Source of the DNA: Enterobacterales bacterium CwR94 | GTDB taxonomy: Bacteria > Pseudomonadota > Gammaproteobacteria > Enterobacterales > Enterobacteriaceae | Assembly: GCA_002837195.1 (NCBI GenBank) | Contig: KZ478066.1 | Span: 62,001 to 126,000, forward strand | Length of the DNA: 64,000 bases | Reading direction: 5' to 3' | Notes under the pieces: model-generated | Seen by the model: only the letters and a program-made list of their open reading frames with translations | Told to the model about the DNA's origin: nothing | The model's database searches: none | Position numbers and translations under genes: made by a program | In this document: positions 33,400-45,841 of the stretch, piece after piece | Position numbering within the stretch: position 1 is the stretch's first letter | Layout: the number at the start of each line of letters is the position of its first letter

Positions 33400-34752
33400 A
33401 TGCAAGAAACCAATAAGCTCAAACGCGGACTGAGCACGCGCCACATCCGCTTTATGGCGCTGGGATCGGCAATTGGTACCGGTCTTTTTTATGGATCAGC
33501 CAGTGCTATCCAAATGGCAGGGCCCAGTGTTTTGCTGGCCTATATTATCGGCGGAGCGGTGGCTTACATTATCATGCGCGCGCTGGGTGAAATGTCGGTC
33601 AATAACCCGCAAGCCAGCTCTTTCTCGCGCTACGCGCAGGATTATCTGGGACCGATGGCGGGATTCATTACCGGTTGGACATACTGCTTTGAAATTCTGA
33701 TTGTTGCTATCGCGGATGTGACGGCATTCGGCATCTACATGGGCGTTTGGTTCCCGGATGTGCCGCATTGGATTTGGGTACTCAGTGTTGTACTGATTAT
33801 CGGCGCCATTAACCTGCTCAGCGTCAAGGTGTTTGGCGAAGTGGAGTTCTGGTTCTCGTTTTTCAAAGTCGCCACCATTATTTTGATGATTGCAGCAGGC
33901 ATTGGCATCATCTTTTGGGGGATCGGCAACGGCGGACAACCGACCGGTATTCACAATTTATGGACCAACGGCGGCTTCTTTGCGCACGGCATTGTTGGCA
34001 TGTTGCTGTCGCTGCAAATGGTGATGTTCGCCTATGGCGGCATTGAAATCATTGGTATTACAGCCGGTGAAGCCAAAGATCCTGCCAAGTCGATTCCGCG
34101 AGCCATTAACTCGGTGCCGCTGCGTATTCTGGTGTTTTATGTCGGCACGCTGTTTGTGATTATGTCGATTTATCCCTGGAATCAAGTCGGTACGGCGGGT
34201 AGTCCCTTTGTCTTAACCTTCCAGCATTTGGGCATTGCGGCGGCCGCTTCACTGCTGAATTTTGTGGTGATCACCGCTTCACTGTCAGCGATCAACAGCG
34301 ATGTGTTTGGCGTTGGACGTATGCTGAACGGTATGGCGGAGCAGGGCCATGCCCCGCAAATGTTCCGCAAGATCAACCGTCGCGGCATCCCCTGGGTCAC
34401 GGTACTGGTGATGATGATCGCCATGTTGCTGGCGGTGTATCTCAATTATCTGATGCCTGAAAAAGTATTTCTGGTGATCGCCTCGCTGGCCACGTTTGCC
34501 ACCGTGTGGGTATGGATAATGATCCTGTTTTCCCAAATCGCTTTTCGTCGCTCTCTCAGCAAAGAAGAGGCGGACAAGCTGCAATTCACACTGCCAGGTG
34601 GCAGTTGGACTGCCGGCTTTGGCATTCTGTTCCTGTTCTTTATTATTGGTCTGATTGGTTACTTCCCGGATACGCGCGTGTCGCTGTATGTTGGCGCGGC
34701 GTGGATTGTGTTGTTGCTGGTCGCCTATGCGTTAAAGCGAAAATCAGCGTAA
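33400..34752 (+). CDS. proY: Amino acid permease ProY
   Basis: A 450-aa APC-family permease with about 12 membrane helices. It opens [20 protein letters not shown] and has the family loop [12 protein letters not shown]. It follows brnQ as in E. coli and matches ProY over its whole length. ProY is associated with proline transport, usually cryptic. ATG 33400 has AGGTAAG upstream. The transcript probably comes from readthrough of the brnQ terminator, since only about 20 bases lie between terminator and start. A strong terminator follows. Confidence 0.93.
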   Translation: MQETNKLKRGLSTRHIRFMALGSAIGTGLFYGSASAIQMAGPSVLLAYIIGGAVAYIIMRALGEMSVNNPQASSFSRYAQDYLGPMAGFITGWTYCFEILIVAIADVTAFGIYMGVWFPDVPHWIWVLSVVLIIGAINLLSVKVFGEVEFWFSFFKVATIILMIAAGIGIIFWGIGNGGQPTGIHNLWTNGGFFAHGIVGMLLSLQMVMFAYGGIEIIGITAGEAKDPAKSIPRAINSVPLRILVFYVGTLFVIMSIYPWNQVGTAGSPFVLTFQHLGIAAAASLLNFVVITASLSAINSDVFGVGRMLNGMAEQGHAPQMFRKINRRGIPWVTVLVMMIAMLLAVYLNYLMPEKVFLVIASLATFATVWVWIMILFSQIAFRRSLSKEEADKLQFTLPGGSWTAGFGILFLFFIIGLIGYFPDTRVSLYVGAAWIVLLLVAYALKRKSA

Positions 34753-34758
34753 ATGACA

Positions 34759-34790
34759 ACGCCCCCGCTGTCCGGCGGGGGCGTGATTTT
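34759..34790 (+). terminator. Intrinsic terminator of proY
   Basis: ACGCCCCCGC and GCGGGGGCGT make a perfect 10-bp stem with a 6-base loop, then GATTTT. It touches the end of the convergent channel gene. Confidence 0.8.
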
Positions 34791-36039
34791 AGGCTTCGTC
34801 TTGCCGTCCCAAATGACGCATGTCATTGCCGGTCGGTGTTTGATGCACGCGCAAGCCGAAGGCAGGCAGCACAGCGAACACATGATCAAAAATATCCGAC
34901 TGAATCAACTCATACTCGCGCCACACCGTGGTGTTGGTGAACGCATAAATCTCAACAGGTAAGCCATCAGGCGTTGGGGCCAACTGGCGCACCATCAGTG
35001 TCATCCCTTTATGAATTTGCGGATGCGTGCGAATAAAGGCTTCCAGCCAGGCACGAAAGGTGCCGATATTGGTCAAACGGCGGCCGTTCAGCAATGTGGT
35101 GAGATCCCCGCTCAGACTGGCATTCCATGCCGTCACCTCTTCCGCCTTCTGGGCAATGTAAGGCGCCAACAGTTCTGCCTTTTTTAGCTCTTCCAGTTGC
35201 ATCTGACTGAGAAAATGAATGCTGGTGCTGTCAATGTTCAGGCTGCGCTTGATGCGACGTCCGCCTGATTCTGACATGGCCCGCCAGTTTTTAAAGGAAT
35301 CGGAGATCAACGCGTAGGTGGGGATGGTAGTAATGGTGTTATCCCAATTGCGCACTTTCACCGTGGTCAAACCGATGTCAATGACCGCACCATCGGCACC
35401 GTATTTCGGCATCTCCAGCCAGTCATTGATTTTCAACATGTCATTAGCCGAGAGCTGGATACCGGCCACCAGACCTAAAATCGGATCTTTAAAGACCAGC
35501 ATCAACACCGCGGTCATGGCACCCAGGCCACTGAAGAGAAAGACCGGTGAACGCCCCATGAGCAACGCAACGACCAAAATCACGCAGAGGATCGCGGCAA
35601 TCAGCTTCAGCCCCTGAAAAATGCCGCGCAGTGGCAGTTGTGAGGCGGTGCTGCTGCGTGCCGCAAGGCTCAGTAAGACATCCAACAGGGCAAACAGCGC
35701 CAGCAAGGCAAACAGCATCGTCCACACTTGTGCGCAGATGACCAGCACGTCCCGCACATCACTGCTGTTGTGCAACCAGAATTGACACTGCAATTGAAAG
35801 AGAATGCCTTGAAACAGAAACGCCAGGCGATGAAAAAGGCGGTTCTGGGTCAGTGCACTTTGCCAACTGTGCCCACGTTTTTCGCCAAGACGGCTAAGAA
35901 AGGGTAACAGCACGCGGTGCAAGAGAAGATGAACGAAAAGGGAGATGAGTAGGATGATGGCGACCACGGCGGCAACGGCCAGGGGTGCGGCATAACTCAT
36001 TTGCCAGGCGGTAAACCAGGCGGTGAACTGTTGTTGCAC
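34789..36039 (-). CDS. mscM: Mechanosensitive channel YbdG/MscM
   Basis: A 416-aa mechanosensitive channel matching E. coli YbdG (415 aa). About five N-terminal membrane helices precede the MscS pore and beta domain, with [31 protein letters not shown], and [13 protein letters not shown]. The C-terminal region ends [13 protein letters not shown]. YbdG contributes small-conductance (MscM) activity on osmotic downshock. The start appears to be a GTG at 36039 with AAGGAGC upstream. In E. coli ybdG is elsewhere, so this is a local rearrangement in the proY-acpH interval. Confidence 0.92.
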   Translation of the reverse strand: MQQQFTAWFTAWQMSYAAPLAVAAVVAIILLISLFVHLLLHRVLLPFLSRLGEKRGHSWQSALTQNRLFHRLAFLFQGILFQLQCQFWLHNSSDVRDVLVICAQVWTMLFALLALFALLDVLLSLAARSSTASQLPLRGIFQGLKLIAAILCVILVVALLMGRSPVFLFSGLGAMTAVLMLVFKDPILGLVAGIQLSANDMLKINDWLEMPKYGADGAVIDIGLTTVKVRNWDNTITTIPTYALISDSFKNWRAMSESGGRRIKRSLNIDSTSIHFLSQMQLEELKKAELLAPYIAQKAEEVTAWNASLSGDLTTLLNGRRLTNIGTFRAWLEAFIRTHPQIHKGMTLMVRQLAPTPDGLPVEIYAFTNTTVWREYELIQSDIFDHVFAVLPAFGLRVHQTPTGNDMRHLGRQDEA

Positions 36040-36147
36040 TGAAGCTCCTTGTTATCAGATGTTTCCTGTGCACATCAGGGTAATGTTCACAGATGACAGT
36101 ACAAGGGGCTTTGCAGTTAACTCACACTTTTTGACAAAATCTTGCAA

Positions 36148-36173
36148 TTGGGCGGTGTTTATACACCGCCCAA
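36148..36173 (-). terminator. Terminator hairpin after the chemoreceptor gene
   Basis: TTGGGCGGTGT and ACACCGCCCAA form a perfect 11-bp stem with a 4-base loop, 8 bases past the receptor stop on the minus strand. The T-run is poor, but the hairpin is strong. Confidence 0.6.
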
Positions 36174-36180
36174 CAGGGGA

Positions 36181-37830
36181 TTAGAACGTTTCCCAGTGTG
36201 CTTCATTGGGGGAAGGCAGGGAGTTTCTTTTCACGTTCGAATGTGAACCGTTACTGATACTCATCATGCTGTTTGCTTCAATTTTAAAAGCCGAGACAGC
36301 CTGGCGCAGTTGTTGCGCCTGCTCTTCCAACGCACCTGCGGCAGCGGCGGACTCTTCTACCAGTGAGGCGTTCTGCTGGGTCACGCTATCCATCTGCGAA
36401 ACGGCCAGGCTAATTTGCTCGATACCACGGCTCTGCTCATCAGAGGCCGAAGCGATTTCCGCCATGATATTGGTCACCTGAGTGACCGCGCTCACCACTT
36501 GCTTCATGGTTTCGCCCGCTTCTTGTACCTGAGACGAGCCCAGGCTGACGCGGTTTACCGAGTTCTCAATCAGCGATTTAATCTCTTTGGCGGCTTCAGC
36601 ACTGCGTTGTGCCAGCGTACGAACTTCACCCGCGACAACAGCAAATCCACGACCTTGTTCACCGGCGCGCGCGGCTTCTACTGCGGCGTTCAGGGCCAGA
36701 ATATTGGTCTGGAAGGCAATACCGTCAATGACGTTGGTAATACGCGCAATTTGCTGTGAGCTTTCCGAGATATCCTGCATGGTGGTGACCACGCTATCGA
36801 CCACGCGTCCGCCTTTATCGGCCGTTTCAGAGGCATTTTCAGCCAGTTGCGCAGCCTGACGGGCGTTGTCGGTGTTCTGTTTCACCGTGGCGGTCAGCTC
36901 TTCCATGCTGGCGGCGGTTTCTTCCAGTGATGCAGCCTGCTCTTCTGTACGTGAAGAGAGGTCGTTGCTGCCGGAAGAGATTTCACCCGCACCGGTGTAG
37001 ATCACTTCAGAGCTGTCGCGTACTGCGCTCACGGTTTTGATCAGGGCAATCTGCATCTCTTTCAGACGAAACGCCAACTGACCCATTTCGTTACGGCCTT
37101 CGCTGTCGATATCACGATTCAGATAACCGTCCGAAATGGCACTGATGTGATCCATCACACGATGCAATGGGTTGAGCAGCAGGTGACGCATGCCACTCCA
37201 GATAATCATGATCATCGCAATCACGACAAACGCAATGATGCCGAGTGTCCACTGCATGCTGACGAAACTGGCCTGGTTCTCTTCAATGCCTTCTTCTAAG
37301 AGATTATTGGTTGCATCGCGCCAGGTAGTATAGCTCGCTTCCAGCTCATCCTGCGCACGTTGGGTATCCAGATTACCGTAGCCTGCATAGTTGTTCTCTG
37401 ACAGGAAGGTAATGGAGTCGCGCAGCATGCCATACAGTGCAGTGTATTTTTCACCGAATTGCTGGCCCAATTGCAGATTTTGCGTAGGGATTCGCGGCGC
37501 ATTTTTAAAGGCCTGGAAGTTAGTGTTGGCCGTATCCAGCGTGGCGCTAGCCGAACGCAGCAGCTCCTCTAAGGCGGCACGTGAAGTGTCATCGGTTTCA
37601 TTTTTCAGAAAACGAATCGCAACGCGGTTAACCGTCACACGGGTTTTAATCAGTGATTGCACCGTGTCATTGATGTTGTCCAACTGGTGATTTAATTGAA
37701 TAGAGCGCTGAAAGTTCTCACGGTCATTGTTGACCGCGCTGTAGAACAGTGAGCCAGTAATAAATTGCAGTAAGGTGAATAAAGCCAGGACTAACAGAAT
37801 CCCGGTAATCACTTTTAGATTTTTAAACAT
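36181..37830 (-). CDS. Methyl-accepting chemotaxis receptor, Tsr/Tar type
   Basis: A 549-aa transmembrane chemoreceptor. It has a first membrane helix (about 7-30), a periplasmic four-helix ligand domain (about 35-190), a second membrane helix, a HAMP linker, and a cytoplasmic signalling hairpin with the conserved [20 protein letters not shown] tip. It ends in a WETF-type tether for CheR/CheB binding. Arg64, Arg69 and Arg73 align with Tar/Tsr ligand-contact positions, so an amino acid ligand is likely. ATG 37830 is chosen because [10 protein letters not shown] matches the Tsr start. No che or flagellar genes lie in the window. Confidence 0.93.
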   Translation of the reverse strand: MFKNLKVITGILLVLALFTLLQFITGSLFYSAVNNDRENFQRSIQLNHQLDNINDTVQSLIKTRVTVNRVAIRFLKNETDDTSRAALEELLRSASATLDTANTNFQAFKNAPRIPTQNLQLGQQFGEKYTALYGMLRDSITFLSENNYAGYGNLDTQRAQDELEASYTTWRDATNNLLEEGIEENQASFVSMQWTLGIIAFVVIAMIMIIWSGMRHLLLNPLHRVMDHISAISDGYLNRDIDSEGRNEMGQLAFRLKEMQIALIKTVSAVRDSSEVIYTGAGEISSGSNDLSSRTEEQAASLEETAASMEELTATVKQNTDNARQAAQLAENASETADKGGRVVDSVVTTMQDISESSQQIARITNVIDGIAFQTNILALNAAVEAARAGEQGRGFAVVAGEVRTLAQRSAEAAKEIKSLIENSVNRVSLGSSQVQEAGETMKQVVSAVTQVTNIMAEIASASDEQSRGIEQISLAVSQMDSVTQQNASLVEESAAAAGALEEQAQQLRQAVSAFKIEANSMMSISNGSHSNVKRNSLPSPNEAHWETF

Positions 37831-38129
37831 CAGGTATTGTCTCTTTTTTGCATTGGTTTTCACCCGCCCAGTGCAAAATGGAGCAGCATAACGCTGCAGC
37901 AAAAGGGCTGATAAATATGATGTTGCGTGTTGTTGCTGAGGGTTCAGGTGCTCGTGAAAAAACCTGAGAATATTGAAGAAAAGTGTAACAGCTGAGAGGG
38001 AAATACGAATGTGTGAAAAGCGGACGCTTTTGACGCTAAAAAGCGTTAAGGCAGGCGGGGCAAGGGTTGTGGAAAGAAAACAGGTGGCACAAAGGCCACC
38101 TGTTTACAAAAAACGTTAGCGCTGAAGAA
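37831..38129. other. Intergenic region between peroxiredoxin and chemoreceptor genes
   Basis: These 299 bases contain the peroxiredoxin terminator (38072-38105) and must hold the receptor promoter. I did not find a convincing sigma-28 (flagellar) promoter. No gene is visible. Confidence 0.45.
38072..38105 (-). terminator. Terminator of the peroxiredoxin gene
   Basis: AAACAGGTGGC pairs with GCCACCTGTTT (11 bp, 6-base loop). On the minus strand a TTTCTTTCC tail follows. It lies 25 bases beyond the peroxiredoxin stop. Confidence 0.75.
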
Positions 38130-38732
38130 TTACAGCTTGCTCACGTTCTCAGACAGGTATTTCGCCACGCCTTCTGGTGAGGCGCCCATACCTTCCTGGC
38201 CTTTTTCCCACTGCGCCGGGCACACATCACCGTGCTCTTCGTGGAACTGCAGTGCGTCAACCATACGCAGCATCTCGTCTACGTTACGGCCTAATGGCAG
38301 ATCGTTAACCACCTGGTGGCGAACCACACCGTTGTTGTCGATCAGGAAAGAGCCACGCAGTGCAACGCCTGCATCTGGGTGTTCAATACCGTAGGCTTTC
38401 TGGATTTCACGTTTGATATCCGCAACCATCGCGTATTTCACTGGACCGATACCGCCGTTCTCAACAGGGGTGTTACGCCATGCATTGTGAACGAACTCGG
38501 AGTCGAAGGAGATACCTACGACTTCAACACCACGCTTCTGGAACTCTTCGTAACGCTTATCGAACGCGATCAGTTCAGACGGGCACACGAAGGTGAAATC
38601 CATTGGCCAAAAGAACACAACGGTGGTTTTACCCGCAGTGTGTTTTTTAAAGTTGAAATTGTCGACGATTTCACCGTTGCCCAGTACTGCAGCGGCAGTA
38701 AAATCAGGGGCTTGACGAGTAACCAGGACCAT
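38130..38732 (-). CDS. 2-Cys peroxiredoxin (AhpC/TSA family)
   Basis: A 200-aa typical 2-Cys peroxiredoxin that reduces peroxides with a thioredoxin- or AhpF-type partner. The peroxidatic cysteine is Cys50 in MDFTFVCPSE and the resolving cysteine is Cys171 in GDVCPAQW. The GGLG/YF-type sensitivity region appears as GGIG (93-96). ATG 38732 (minus) has AGGAG. It has its own sigma-70 promoter (38778-38806) and a downstream terminator. It stands between the chemoreceptor and acpH. The symbols tsaA or ahpC are used for relatives, so I leave the symbol empty. Confidence 0.93.
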   Translation of the reverse strand: MVLVTRQAPDFTAAAVLGNGEIVDNFNFKKHTAGKTTVVFFWPMDFTFVCPSELIAFDKRYEEFQKRGVEVVGISFDSEFVHNAWRNTPVENGGIGPVKYAMVADIKREIQKAYGIEHPDAGVALRGSFLIDNNGVVRHQVVNDLPLGRNVDEMLRMVDALQFHEEHGDVCPAQWEKGQEGMGASPEGVAKYLSENVSKL

Positions 38733-38777
38733 GTTAACTCCTGTAAGATTATGATTGACGAGATAAAAACCGGCGCC

Positions 38778-38806
38778 AGTATAGAGCGGCGTCCGGCGCG
38801 AACCAA
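38778..38806 (-). promoter_or_regulatory. Sigma-70 promoter of the peroxiredoxin gene
   Basis: On the minus strand TTGGTT and TATACT are separated by 17 bases, a good -35/-10 pair about 46 bases before the start codon. Confidence 0.65.
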
Positions 38807-38901
38807 TCACTGTCACCAATCGTTGTGATAGGCAGCAGCTATTAAAAGCGGTGATTAAAAACCGATTGCTACAATAACCCTTTTTCTGAAAAGGGCAAGC
38901 G

Positions 38902-39483
38902 CTACAGCGTACCGCTTCTGGCCTGCTCTGCCAGTCGCGGATAAAGCTGCCAGAACAGTGTTTCAAGCATGTTATACAGACGATCGAAATCCTGCCAGGA
39001 GTCGCTCAGTGCGGCAAGACGCGGGCGGCGACTGGCCATGCCGTTAAGGACTTTTTGCAGATAATCCGCCTGCGCATAGTTTTCCATCCAGCGCTCGCGC
39101 CACAGGTACCGATTCAAATTCTGAAAGCGCTCAGGGGTCTCGGATAACGCGGGCTCGATTTGTCGCTGCGCGCGCGCTAAAAAGTCGCGCAGGGTGATTT
39201 CGGGAGACAGTTGCGCCCAGTGGCGTGAAAGAAAGTGATCCCACACCACATCCAACGTAATGGGGGCAACGCGCCGGGTCTCCTGACGAAAACCTTCACG
39301 CGCGACTTTCACTTCCGGCAAATTATCGGTGAGTACATCTACGCGGCGGTGCAGCATGATGCCGTCAGCCACTTCGGGTGACCAACTGTCGTAAGGGTTG
39401 CCACGGACAAAGTCCGCCATCAGATTGCCCAACAGTGAGCTGTTCGCGAGGCTGGCAAGGTGCAAATGTGCAAGAAAGTTCAT
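38902..39483 (-). CDS. acpH: Acyl carrier protein phosphodiesterase
   Basis: A 193-aa HD-fold enzyme, exactly the length of E. coli AcpH, that removes the phosphopantetheine arm from acyl carrier protein. Matching blocks are [61 protein letters not shown] and [13 protein letters not shown] 39483 (minus) is supported by length although its ribosome site is poor. An upstream in-frame start at 39519 would add 12 residues. It is divergent from queA with about 100 bases between them. Confidence 0.94.
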   Translation of the reverse strand: MNFLAHLHLASLANSSLLGNLMADFVRGNPYDSWSPEVADGIMLHRRVDVLTDNLPEVKVAREGFRQETRRVAPITLDVVWDHFLSRHWAQLSPEITLRDFLARAQRQIEPALSETPERFQNLNRYLWRERWMENYAQADYLQKVLNGMASRRPRLAALSDSWQDFDRLYNMLETLFWQLYPRLAEQARSGTL

Positions 39484-39585
39484 CGGGGCAGTATACAAGC
39501 TATCAACGGGCGCCAACACACCCTTTCAGATATTGCCGCATTTCGAGTACACTATGCCGCCTGTTTTTCCGACTTGTGACTGACC

Positions 39586-40659
39586 ATGCGCGTTGCCGAT
39601 TTCACCTTTGACCTGCCTGAATCTTTGATTGCCCATTATCCGCAGCCTGAACGTAGCGGCTGCCGTTTGTTGAACCTGGATGGCCCAACGGGAGCGCTGT
39701 CCCACGGTGTATTTACCGACCTGCTGGATAAGCTCAATCCTGGCGATTTGTTGGTGTTCAACAATACGCGGGTGATCCCGGCACGTGTTTTTGGTCGCAA
39801 GGCCAGCGGCGGTAAAATGGAGATGCTGGTTGAGCGCATGTTGGACGATAAACGCGTCCTCGCGCATGTTCGCGCATCGAAAGCCCCGAAACCCGGTACC
39901 GAACTGCTGCTGGGAGACGATGAAAGCGTTAAGGCTGTTATGGTGGCGCGTCACGATACGCTGTTTGAAATTGAATTCCATGACGCCCGCCCGGTGCTGG
40001 ATATTCTCAACGCCATCGGTCATATGCCACTGCCGCCCTATATTGACAGACCCGATGAGGCATCTGACCGCGAGCTCTACCAAACGGTCTATGGCCAGCG
40101 CCCGGGCGCAGTGGCTGCCCCAACGGCAGGCTTGCATTTTGATGAGCCGATGCTGGCGAAGCTGCGTGAAAAGGGCATTGAGATGGAGTTTGTGACGTTG
40201 CACGTTGGTGCAGGCACTTTCCAGCCAGTGCGCGTGGACAACATTGAAGACCACATCATGCACGCTGAATATGCCGAAGTGTCGCAAGAGGTGGTAGACG
40301 CGGTGCTCGCCTGTAAGGCACGTGGCAACCGCGTCGTTGCGGTGGGGACGACGTCGGTGCGTTCGCTGGAGAGCGCGGCAAAAGCGGCGACCGAGACCTT
40401 GATTGCGCCTTTTTTCGAAGATACCAGTATCTTTATCTTCCCCGGTTATCACTATCAGGTGGTCGATGCATTAGTCACCAATTTCCACTTGCCGGAATCC
40501 ACACTGATTATGCTGGTCAGCGCTTTTGCCGGGTATCAGCACACCATGAACGCTTACCGCGAAGCCGTGGCCGAACAGTATCGCTTTTTCAGTTACGGGG
40601 ATGCGATGTACATCACCCGTAATCCTGACGCACCTTCGGAGGCGGTTGGGCAGGCGTAA
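39586..40659 (+). CDS. queA: tRNA queuosine synthase QueA (SAM ribosyltransferase-isomerase)
   Basis: A 357-aa enzyme that transfers and rearranges the ribosyl part of S-adenosylmethionine onto preQ1 in tRNA to form epoxyqueuosine. It begins [20 protein letters not shown], and has [34 protein letters not shown] and [12 protein letters not shown], all family blocks. In E. coli queA leads directly into tgt. Here two small minus-strand genes are inserted between them. A hairpin overlaps its stop codon (40659-40684). Confidence 0.96.
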   Translation: MRVADFTFDLPESLIAHYPQPERSGCRLLNLDGPTGALSHGVFTDLLDKLNPGDLLVFNNTRVIPARVFGRKASGGKMEMLVERMLDDKRVLAHVRASKAPKPGTELLLGDDESVKAVMVARHDTLFEIEFHDARPVLDILNAIGHMPLPPYIDRPDEASDRELYQTVYGQRPGAVAAPTAGLHFDEPMLAKLREKGIEMEFVTLHVGAGTFQPVRVDNIEDHIMHAEYAEVSQEVVDAVLACKARGNRVVAVGTTSVRSLESAAKAATETLIAPFFEDTSIFIFPGYHYQVVDALVTNFHLPESTLIMLVSAFAGYQHTMNAYREAVAEQYRFFSYGDAMYITRNPDAPSEAVGQA

Positions 40660-40695
40660 TCCTGTGTGTGAAAACGCACAGGATCCCCCGGTGGG

Positions 40696-40854
40696 TTAAG
40701 GACGTTGTACTTCTGCACAATGAAGAATGGCATCGGGGCGCCGCACATGAATGCGTTCAACTATTTCCTCGCATGCCTGCAGAGAAGGGTAGATATCGTC
40801 GGTCAGTGGGGTGGCGATATGCGCATAGAGAATGATGATGTAGCCAATGGTCAT
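40696..40854 (-). CDS. Small phage-like protein (52 aa)
   Basis: A 52-aa reading frame beginning MTIGYIIILYAHIATPLTDD and ending CAEVQRP. It has a hydrophobic start and a Cys-Glu pattern (LQACEEIVERIH) reminiscent of tiny prophage proteins that sit beside DUF551 genes. Its ATG overlaps the TGA of the DUF551 gene by the ATGA arrangement, so it is translationally coupled. Function is unknown. Confidence 0.6.
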   Translation of the reverse strand: MTIGYIIILYAHIATPLTDDIYPSLQACEEIVERIHVRRPDAILHCAEVQRP

Positions 40855-41132
40855 TTAGCGTCCACCTTGTTGGGCAGCGGTATCCAGTGCGTAATGGTCG
40901 GCGTGGTGAGCGGGTCTGTTTCCGTGAAAAAGGCACTGCCATCGTAATGTAGCGTCTGGATCAACCCTTTTCGGTTGATGCCCAGATAGCAGCCGATGGT
41001 CGGCGGTGGCGTATGAATGCTAATCCATTGGCTCTTTACTGCGGATAAGAGCCGGTTACCCAACATGTCGGTCATTGAAGAAGATGCGCTTGTTACATCA
41101 TCATTTGAGACTGTTACGTTAGCTTTGCTCAT
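40851..41132 (-). CDS. DUF551-domain protein
   Basis: A 93-aa protein. The C-terminal half is a DUF551-type domain: QWISIHTPPPTIGCYLGINR at about 35-54, then an aromatic strand, and the signature ITHWIPLPNK at the end. DUF551 proteins are short and mostly carried by lambdoid phages, with no known function. The Ser/Thr-rich N-terminus is not conserved. ATG 41132 (minus) has only a weak GAGAAAA site. Together with the 52-aa gene it forms a two-gene unit inserted between queA and tgt. Confidence 0.65.
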   Translation of the reverse strand: MSKANVTVSNDDVTSASSSMTDMLGNRLLSAVKSQWISIHTPPPTIGCYLGINRKGLIQTLHYDGSAFFTETDPLTTPTITHWIPLPNKVDAK

Positions 41133-42583
<1,451 letters not shown>

Positions 42584-42606
42584 TAATTAACAATGAGGGA
42601 AGTTGA

Positions 42607-42939
42607 ATGAGCTTTTTTATTTCTGACGCTGTGGCGGCCGCTGGTGCTCCATCTCAGGGAAGTCCGTACTCTCTGGTGATCATGCTGGTGGTTTTTGGCC
42701 TGATTTTCTATTTCATGATCCTGCGTCCGCAGCAAAAGCGTGCGAAAGATCATAAGAAGCTGATGGATTCCATCTCTAAAGGGGATGAAGTGCTGACCAC
42801 CGGTGGCCTGGTGGGGCGTGTAACCAAGGTTGCTGAAACCGGTTATGTGTCTATCGCGCTGAACGAAACCACTGAAGTTGTGGTCAAACGCGATTTCGTG
42901 GCTGCCGTTTTGCCTAAAGGCACAATGAAAGCGCTGTAA
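42607..42939 (+). CDS. yajC: Sec translocon accessory protein YajC
   Basis: A 110-aa inner-membrane protein with one transmembrane helix (LVIMLVVFGLIFYFMILRPQ) and a cytoplasmic tail containing KLMDSISKGDEVLTTGGLVG and VSIALNETTEVVVKRDFV. YajC joins SecDF and YidC in the holotranslocon. ATG 42607 has GGGAAG upstream. It lies 23 bases after tgt and 27 before secD, in the order seen in E. coli. Confidence 0.96.
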   Translation: MSFFISDAVAAAGAPSQGSPYSLVIMLVVFGLIFYFMILRPQQKRAKDHKKLMDSISKGDEVLTTGGLVGRVTKVAETGYVSIALNETTEVVVKRDFVAAVLPKGTMKAL

Positions 42940-42966
42940 TATTCGTTACTCCCAAAGGGAACTGCC

Positions 42967-44814
42967 GTGTTAAACCGTAATCCTTTGTGGAAGTACATTA
43001 TGCTGGTCGTCGTGTTAGTTGTCGGCCTGTTGTATGCACTCCCCAACCTGTATGGTGAGGATCCGGCTGTTCAGGTCACTGGTGCGCGCGGAAGCGCCGC
43101 CAGTGAGCAGACGCTGGTTCAAATCCAGAACGCATTACAAAAAGAGAAGATCCAGAGCAAATCAGTCGCTTTGGAGAATGGTGCTATTTTAGCGCGCTTT
43201 GCGAACACCGACGTGCAGTTGCGCGCGCGTGAAGCAATCCTTTCTGCGCTTGGCGAAAACTATGTTGTTGCGCTGAACCTGGCTCCGGCGACGCCGACCT
43301 GGCTGGCGAAGATAAATGCAGAGCCGATGAAACTCGGTCTGGATTTACGCGGCGGGGTTCACTTCCTGATGGAAGTCGATATGGATACCGCACTGGGTAA
43401 ACTCCAGGAGCAGAATATCGACACCCTGCGCAGCGATCTGCGCGAAAAAAGCATTCCTTACTCCAACGTCTCTAAAACGGCCAATTACAGCATGGAAATC
43501 CGTTTCCGTGATGCCAATGCCCGTAACGAAGCCGTCAGCTATCTTTCTGGCCGTCACCGCGATCTGGTTATCACCAGCAGCGGCAGCGACGTATTGCGTG
43601 CTGCGATGAGTGACGAACGTCTGCGTGAAGCGCGTGAATATGCGGTTCAGCAGAACATCACCATTCTGCGTAATCGTGTTAACCAACTGGGTGTTGCTGA
43701 GCCGTTAGTACAGCGTCAGGGCGCCGATCGTATCGTGGTTGAATTACCGGGTATTCAGGATACCGCCCGTGCGAAAGAGATTCTGGGCGCAACCGCGACG
43801 TTGGAATTCCGTTTGGTGAATACGTCGGTTGATCCTTCTGCAGCGGCCAACGGCCGTGTGCCTGGCGATTCTGAGGTCAAGCAGACCCGTGAAGGCCAGC
43901 CCGTGGTGTTATATAAGCGTGTGATCCTGACCGGTGACCACATTACTGACTCCACCTCGAGCATGGATGAGTACAACCAACCGCAGGTGAACATCTCGCT
44001 GGATAGCGCAGGCGGCAACCTGATGTCCAACTTCACCAAAGATAATATCGGTAAACCGATGGCAACGCTGTTTGTTGAGTATAAAGATAGCGGTAAGAAA
44101 GATGCCAACGGGCGTGCCGTATTGATGAAGCAGGAAGAGGTGATTAACGTTGCGAATATTCAGTCTCGTCTGGGTAATAGCTTCCGTATCACCGGCATCA
44201 ATAACGCCAATGAAGCGCGTCAGCTTTCCCTGTTGCTGCGTGCGGGTGCGTTGATTGCACCAATCCAGATTGTAGAAGAGCGTACGATTGGCCCAACCAT
44301 GGGACAGCAGAACATTACGCAAGGTCTGGAAGCCTGTTTATGGGGCCTGTTGGCGTCAATCATCTTTATGGTGGTGTTCTACAAGAAGTTTGGTGTTATC
44401 GCCACCAGTGCGCTATTGGTTAACCTGATACTGATTGTCGGCATTATGTCGTTACTGCCAGGTGCAACCCTGACCATGCCAGGTATTGCCGGTATTGTCT
44501 TGACACTGGCGGTCGCCGTCGATGCCAACGTACTGATCAATGAGCGTATCAAAGAAGAGCTGCGAAACGGGCGCTCGGTTCAGCAAGCCATACATGAAGG
44601 CTACAAAGGCGCTTTCTCCAGTATTGTCGATGCGAACGTGACCACCTTAATCAAAGTTATCATTTTGTACGCTGTGGGTACGGGCTCGATCAAAGGATTT
44701 GCTATCACTACTGCAATTGGTATTGGCACCTCCATGTTTACTGCCATTGTCGGCACGCGCGTCATTGTGAACCTGATTTACGGTGGCAAGCGCGTTAACA
44801 AGCTGTCTATCTGA
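42967..44814 (+). CDS. secD: Protein translocase subunit SecD
   Basis: A 615-aa RND-like inner-membrane protein, the same length as E. coli SecD. It has an N-terminal membrane helix, the large periplasmic P1 domain including the [14 protein letters not shown] sheet, and a C-terminal five-helix domain with [20 protein letters not shown]. The conserved Asp in this region is part of proton coupling with SecF. It starts with GTG at 42967, as in E. coli. secF starts 10 bases after its stop. Confidence 0.97.
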   Translation: MLNRNPLWKYIMLVVVLVVGLLYALPNLYGEDPAVQVTGARGSAASEQTLVQIQNALQKEKIQSKSVALENGAILARFANTDVQLRAREAILSALGENYVVALNLAPATPTWLAKINAEPMKLGLDLRGGVHFLMEVDMDTALGKLQEQNIDTLRSDLREKSIPYSNVSKTANYSMEIRFRDANARNEAVSYLSGRHRDLVITSSGSDVLRAAMSDERLREAREYAVQQNITILRNRVNQLGVAEPLVQRQGADRIVVELPGIQDTARAKEILGATATLEFRLVNTSVDPSAAANGRVPGDSEVKQTREGQPVVLYKRVILTGDHITDSTSSMDEYNQPQVNISLDSAGGNLMSNFTKDNIGKPMATLFVEYKDSGKKDANGRAVLMKQEEVINVANIQSRLGNSFRITGINNANEARQLSLLLRAGALIAPIQIVEERTIGPTMGQQNITQGLEACLWGLLASIIFMVVFYKKFGVIATSALLVNLILIVGIMSLLPGATLTMPGIAGIVLTLAVAVDANVLINERIKEELRNGRSVQQAIHEGYKGAFSSIVDANVTTLIKVIILYAVGTGSIKGFAITTAIGIGTSMFTAIVGTRVIVNLIYGGKRVNKLSI

Positions 44815-44824
44815 GGAGTGTGTT

Positions 44825-45793
44825 GTGTCACAGGAATACAGTATTGAGCAGCTAAATCACGGGCGTAAAGTCGTCGACTTTATGCGCTGGGATAAGTTGG
44901 CATTTATCATCTCAGGTCTGCTGATTATCGTGGCCTGCGTGATCATGGGCGTGCGTGGATTTAACTGGGGACTCGATTTTACCGGTGGTACGGTGATCGA
45001 GATTAGCCTGGAAAAACCCGCCGATCTTGAGCAGGTGCGCGGGGCGCTGGAAACGGCAGGCTTTGAAGCGCCAATCATCCAGAACTTCGGTAGCAGCCGC
45101 GATATCATGGTGCGCATGGCGCCGCTGGAAGGGGCCGCAGGTCAGGAAGTGGGTAACAAAGTTCTCACGGTGATCAACGATACGACCCAGCAGCATGCGA
45201 CGGTGAAACGTATTGAGTTCGTCGGCCCCAGCGTGGGCAGTGACCTGGCGCAAGCCGGTGCGATGGCACTGCTTTCCGCGCTGATCGCGATCCTGATTTA
45301 CATCGGTTTTCGGTTCGAATGGCGCCTGGCGCTGGGAACCGTGTTGGCACTGGCGCATGACGTGATCATCACGATGGGGATCTTGTCGCTGTTCCATATC
45401 GAAATCGATCTGACCATTGTGGCGTCTTTGATGTCCGTTATCGGCTATTCATTGAACGACAAAATCGTGGTTTCAGACCGTATTCGTGAGAACTTCCGCA
45501 AGATTCGCCGTGGTACGCCTTTCGATATTACGAATGTGTCGCTGACGCAAACGCTGAGCCGAACCTTGATCACCTCAATTACCACATTGGTGATGATCTT
45601 TATTCTGTTCATCTTTGGTGGCGCGCTGCTGAAAGGCTTCTCGCTGACCATGCTGATTGGTGTGACAATCGGTACTATCTCGTCGATCTATGTCTCCTCA
45701 GCGCTGGCGCTGAAACTGGGCATGTCGCGTGAGCACCTGATTGTGCAGAAAGTAGAGAAAGAGGGCGCAGACCAGCCTTCTATTCTGCCGTAA
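44825..45793 (+). CDS. secF: Protein translocase subunit SecF
   Basis: A 322-aa partner of SecD that uses the proton gradient to help pull exported proteins across the membrane. Conserved segments include [49 protein letters not shown] and [23 protein letters not shown] 44825 has GAGGAGTG upstream. Residues before it are not conserved. A bidirectional terminator follows at 45811-45841. Confidence 0.96.
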   Translation: MSQEYSIEQLNHGRKVVDFMRWDKLAFIISGLLIIVACVIMGVRGFNWGLDFTGGTVIEISLEKPADLEQVRGALETAGFEAPIIQNFGSSRDIMVRMAPLEGAAGQEVGNKVLTVINDTTQQHATVKRIEFVGPSVGSDLAQAGAMALLSALIAILIYIGFRFEWRLALGTVLALAHDVIITMGILSLFHIEIDLTIVASLMSVIGYSLNDKIVVSDRIRENFRKIRRGTPFDITNVSLTQTLSRTLITSITTLVMIFILFIFGGALLKGFSLTMLIGVTIGTISSIYVSSALALKLGMSREHLIVQKVEKEGADQPSILP

Positions 45794-45810
45794 TCGCATG
45801 AGCAGAGAAT

Positions 45811-45841
45811 AAAACGGCCACCCTCGGGTGGCCGTTTTTTT
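45811..45841. terminator. Bidirectional terminator between secF and yajI
   Basis: AAAACGGCCACC pairs with GGTGGCCGTTTT (12 bp, CTCG loop) and is followed by T residues on both strands. The minus-strand gene stop overlaps the end. Confidence 0.92.

Noticed and set aside
37831-38129. Search for a flagellar sigma-28 promoter before the chemoreceptor
   Set aside because: I found no convincing TAAA-N15-GCCGATAA match and do not claim one.
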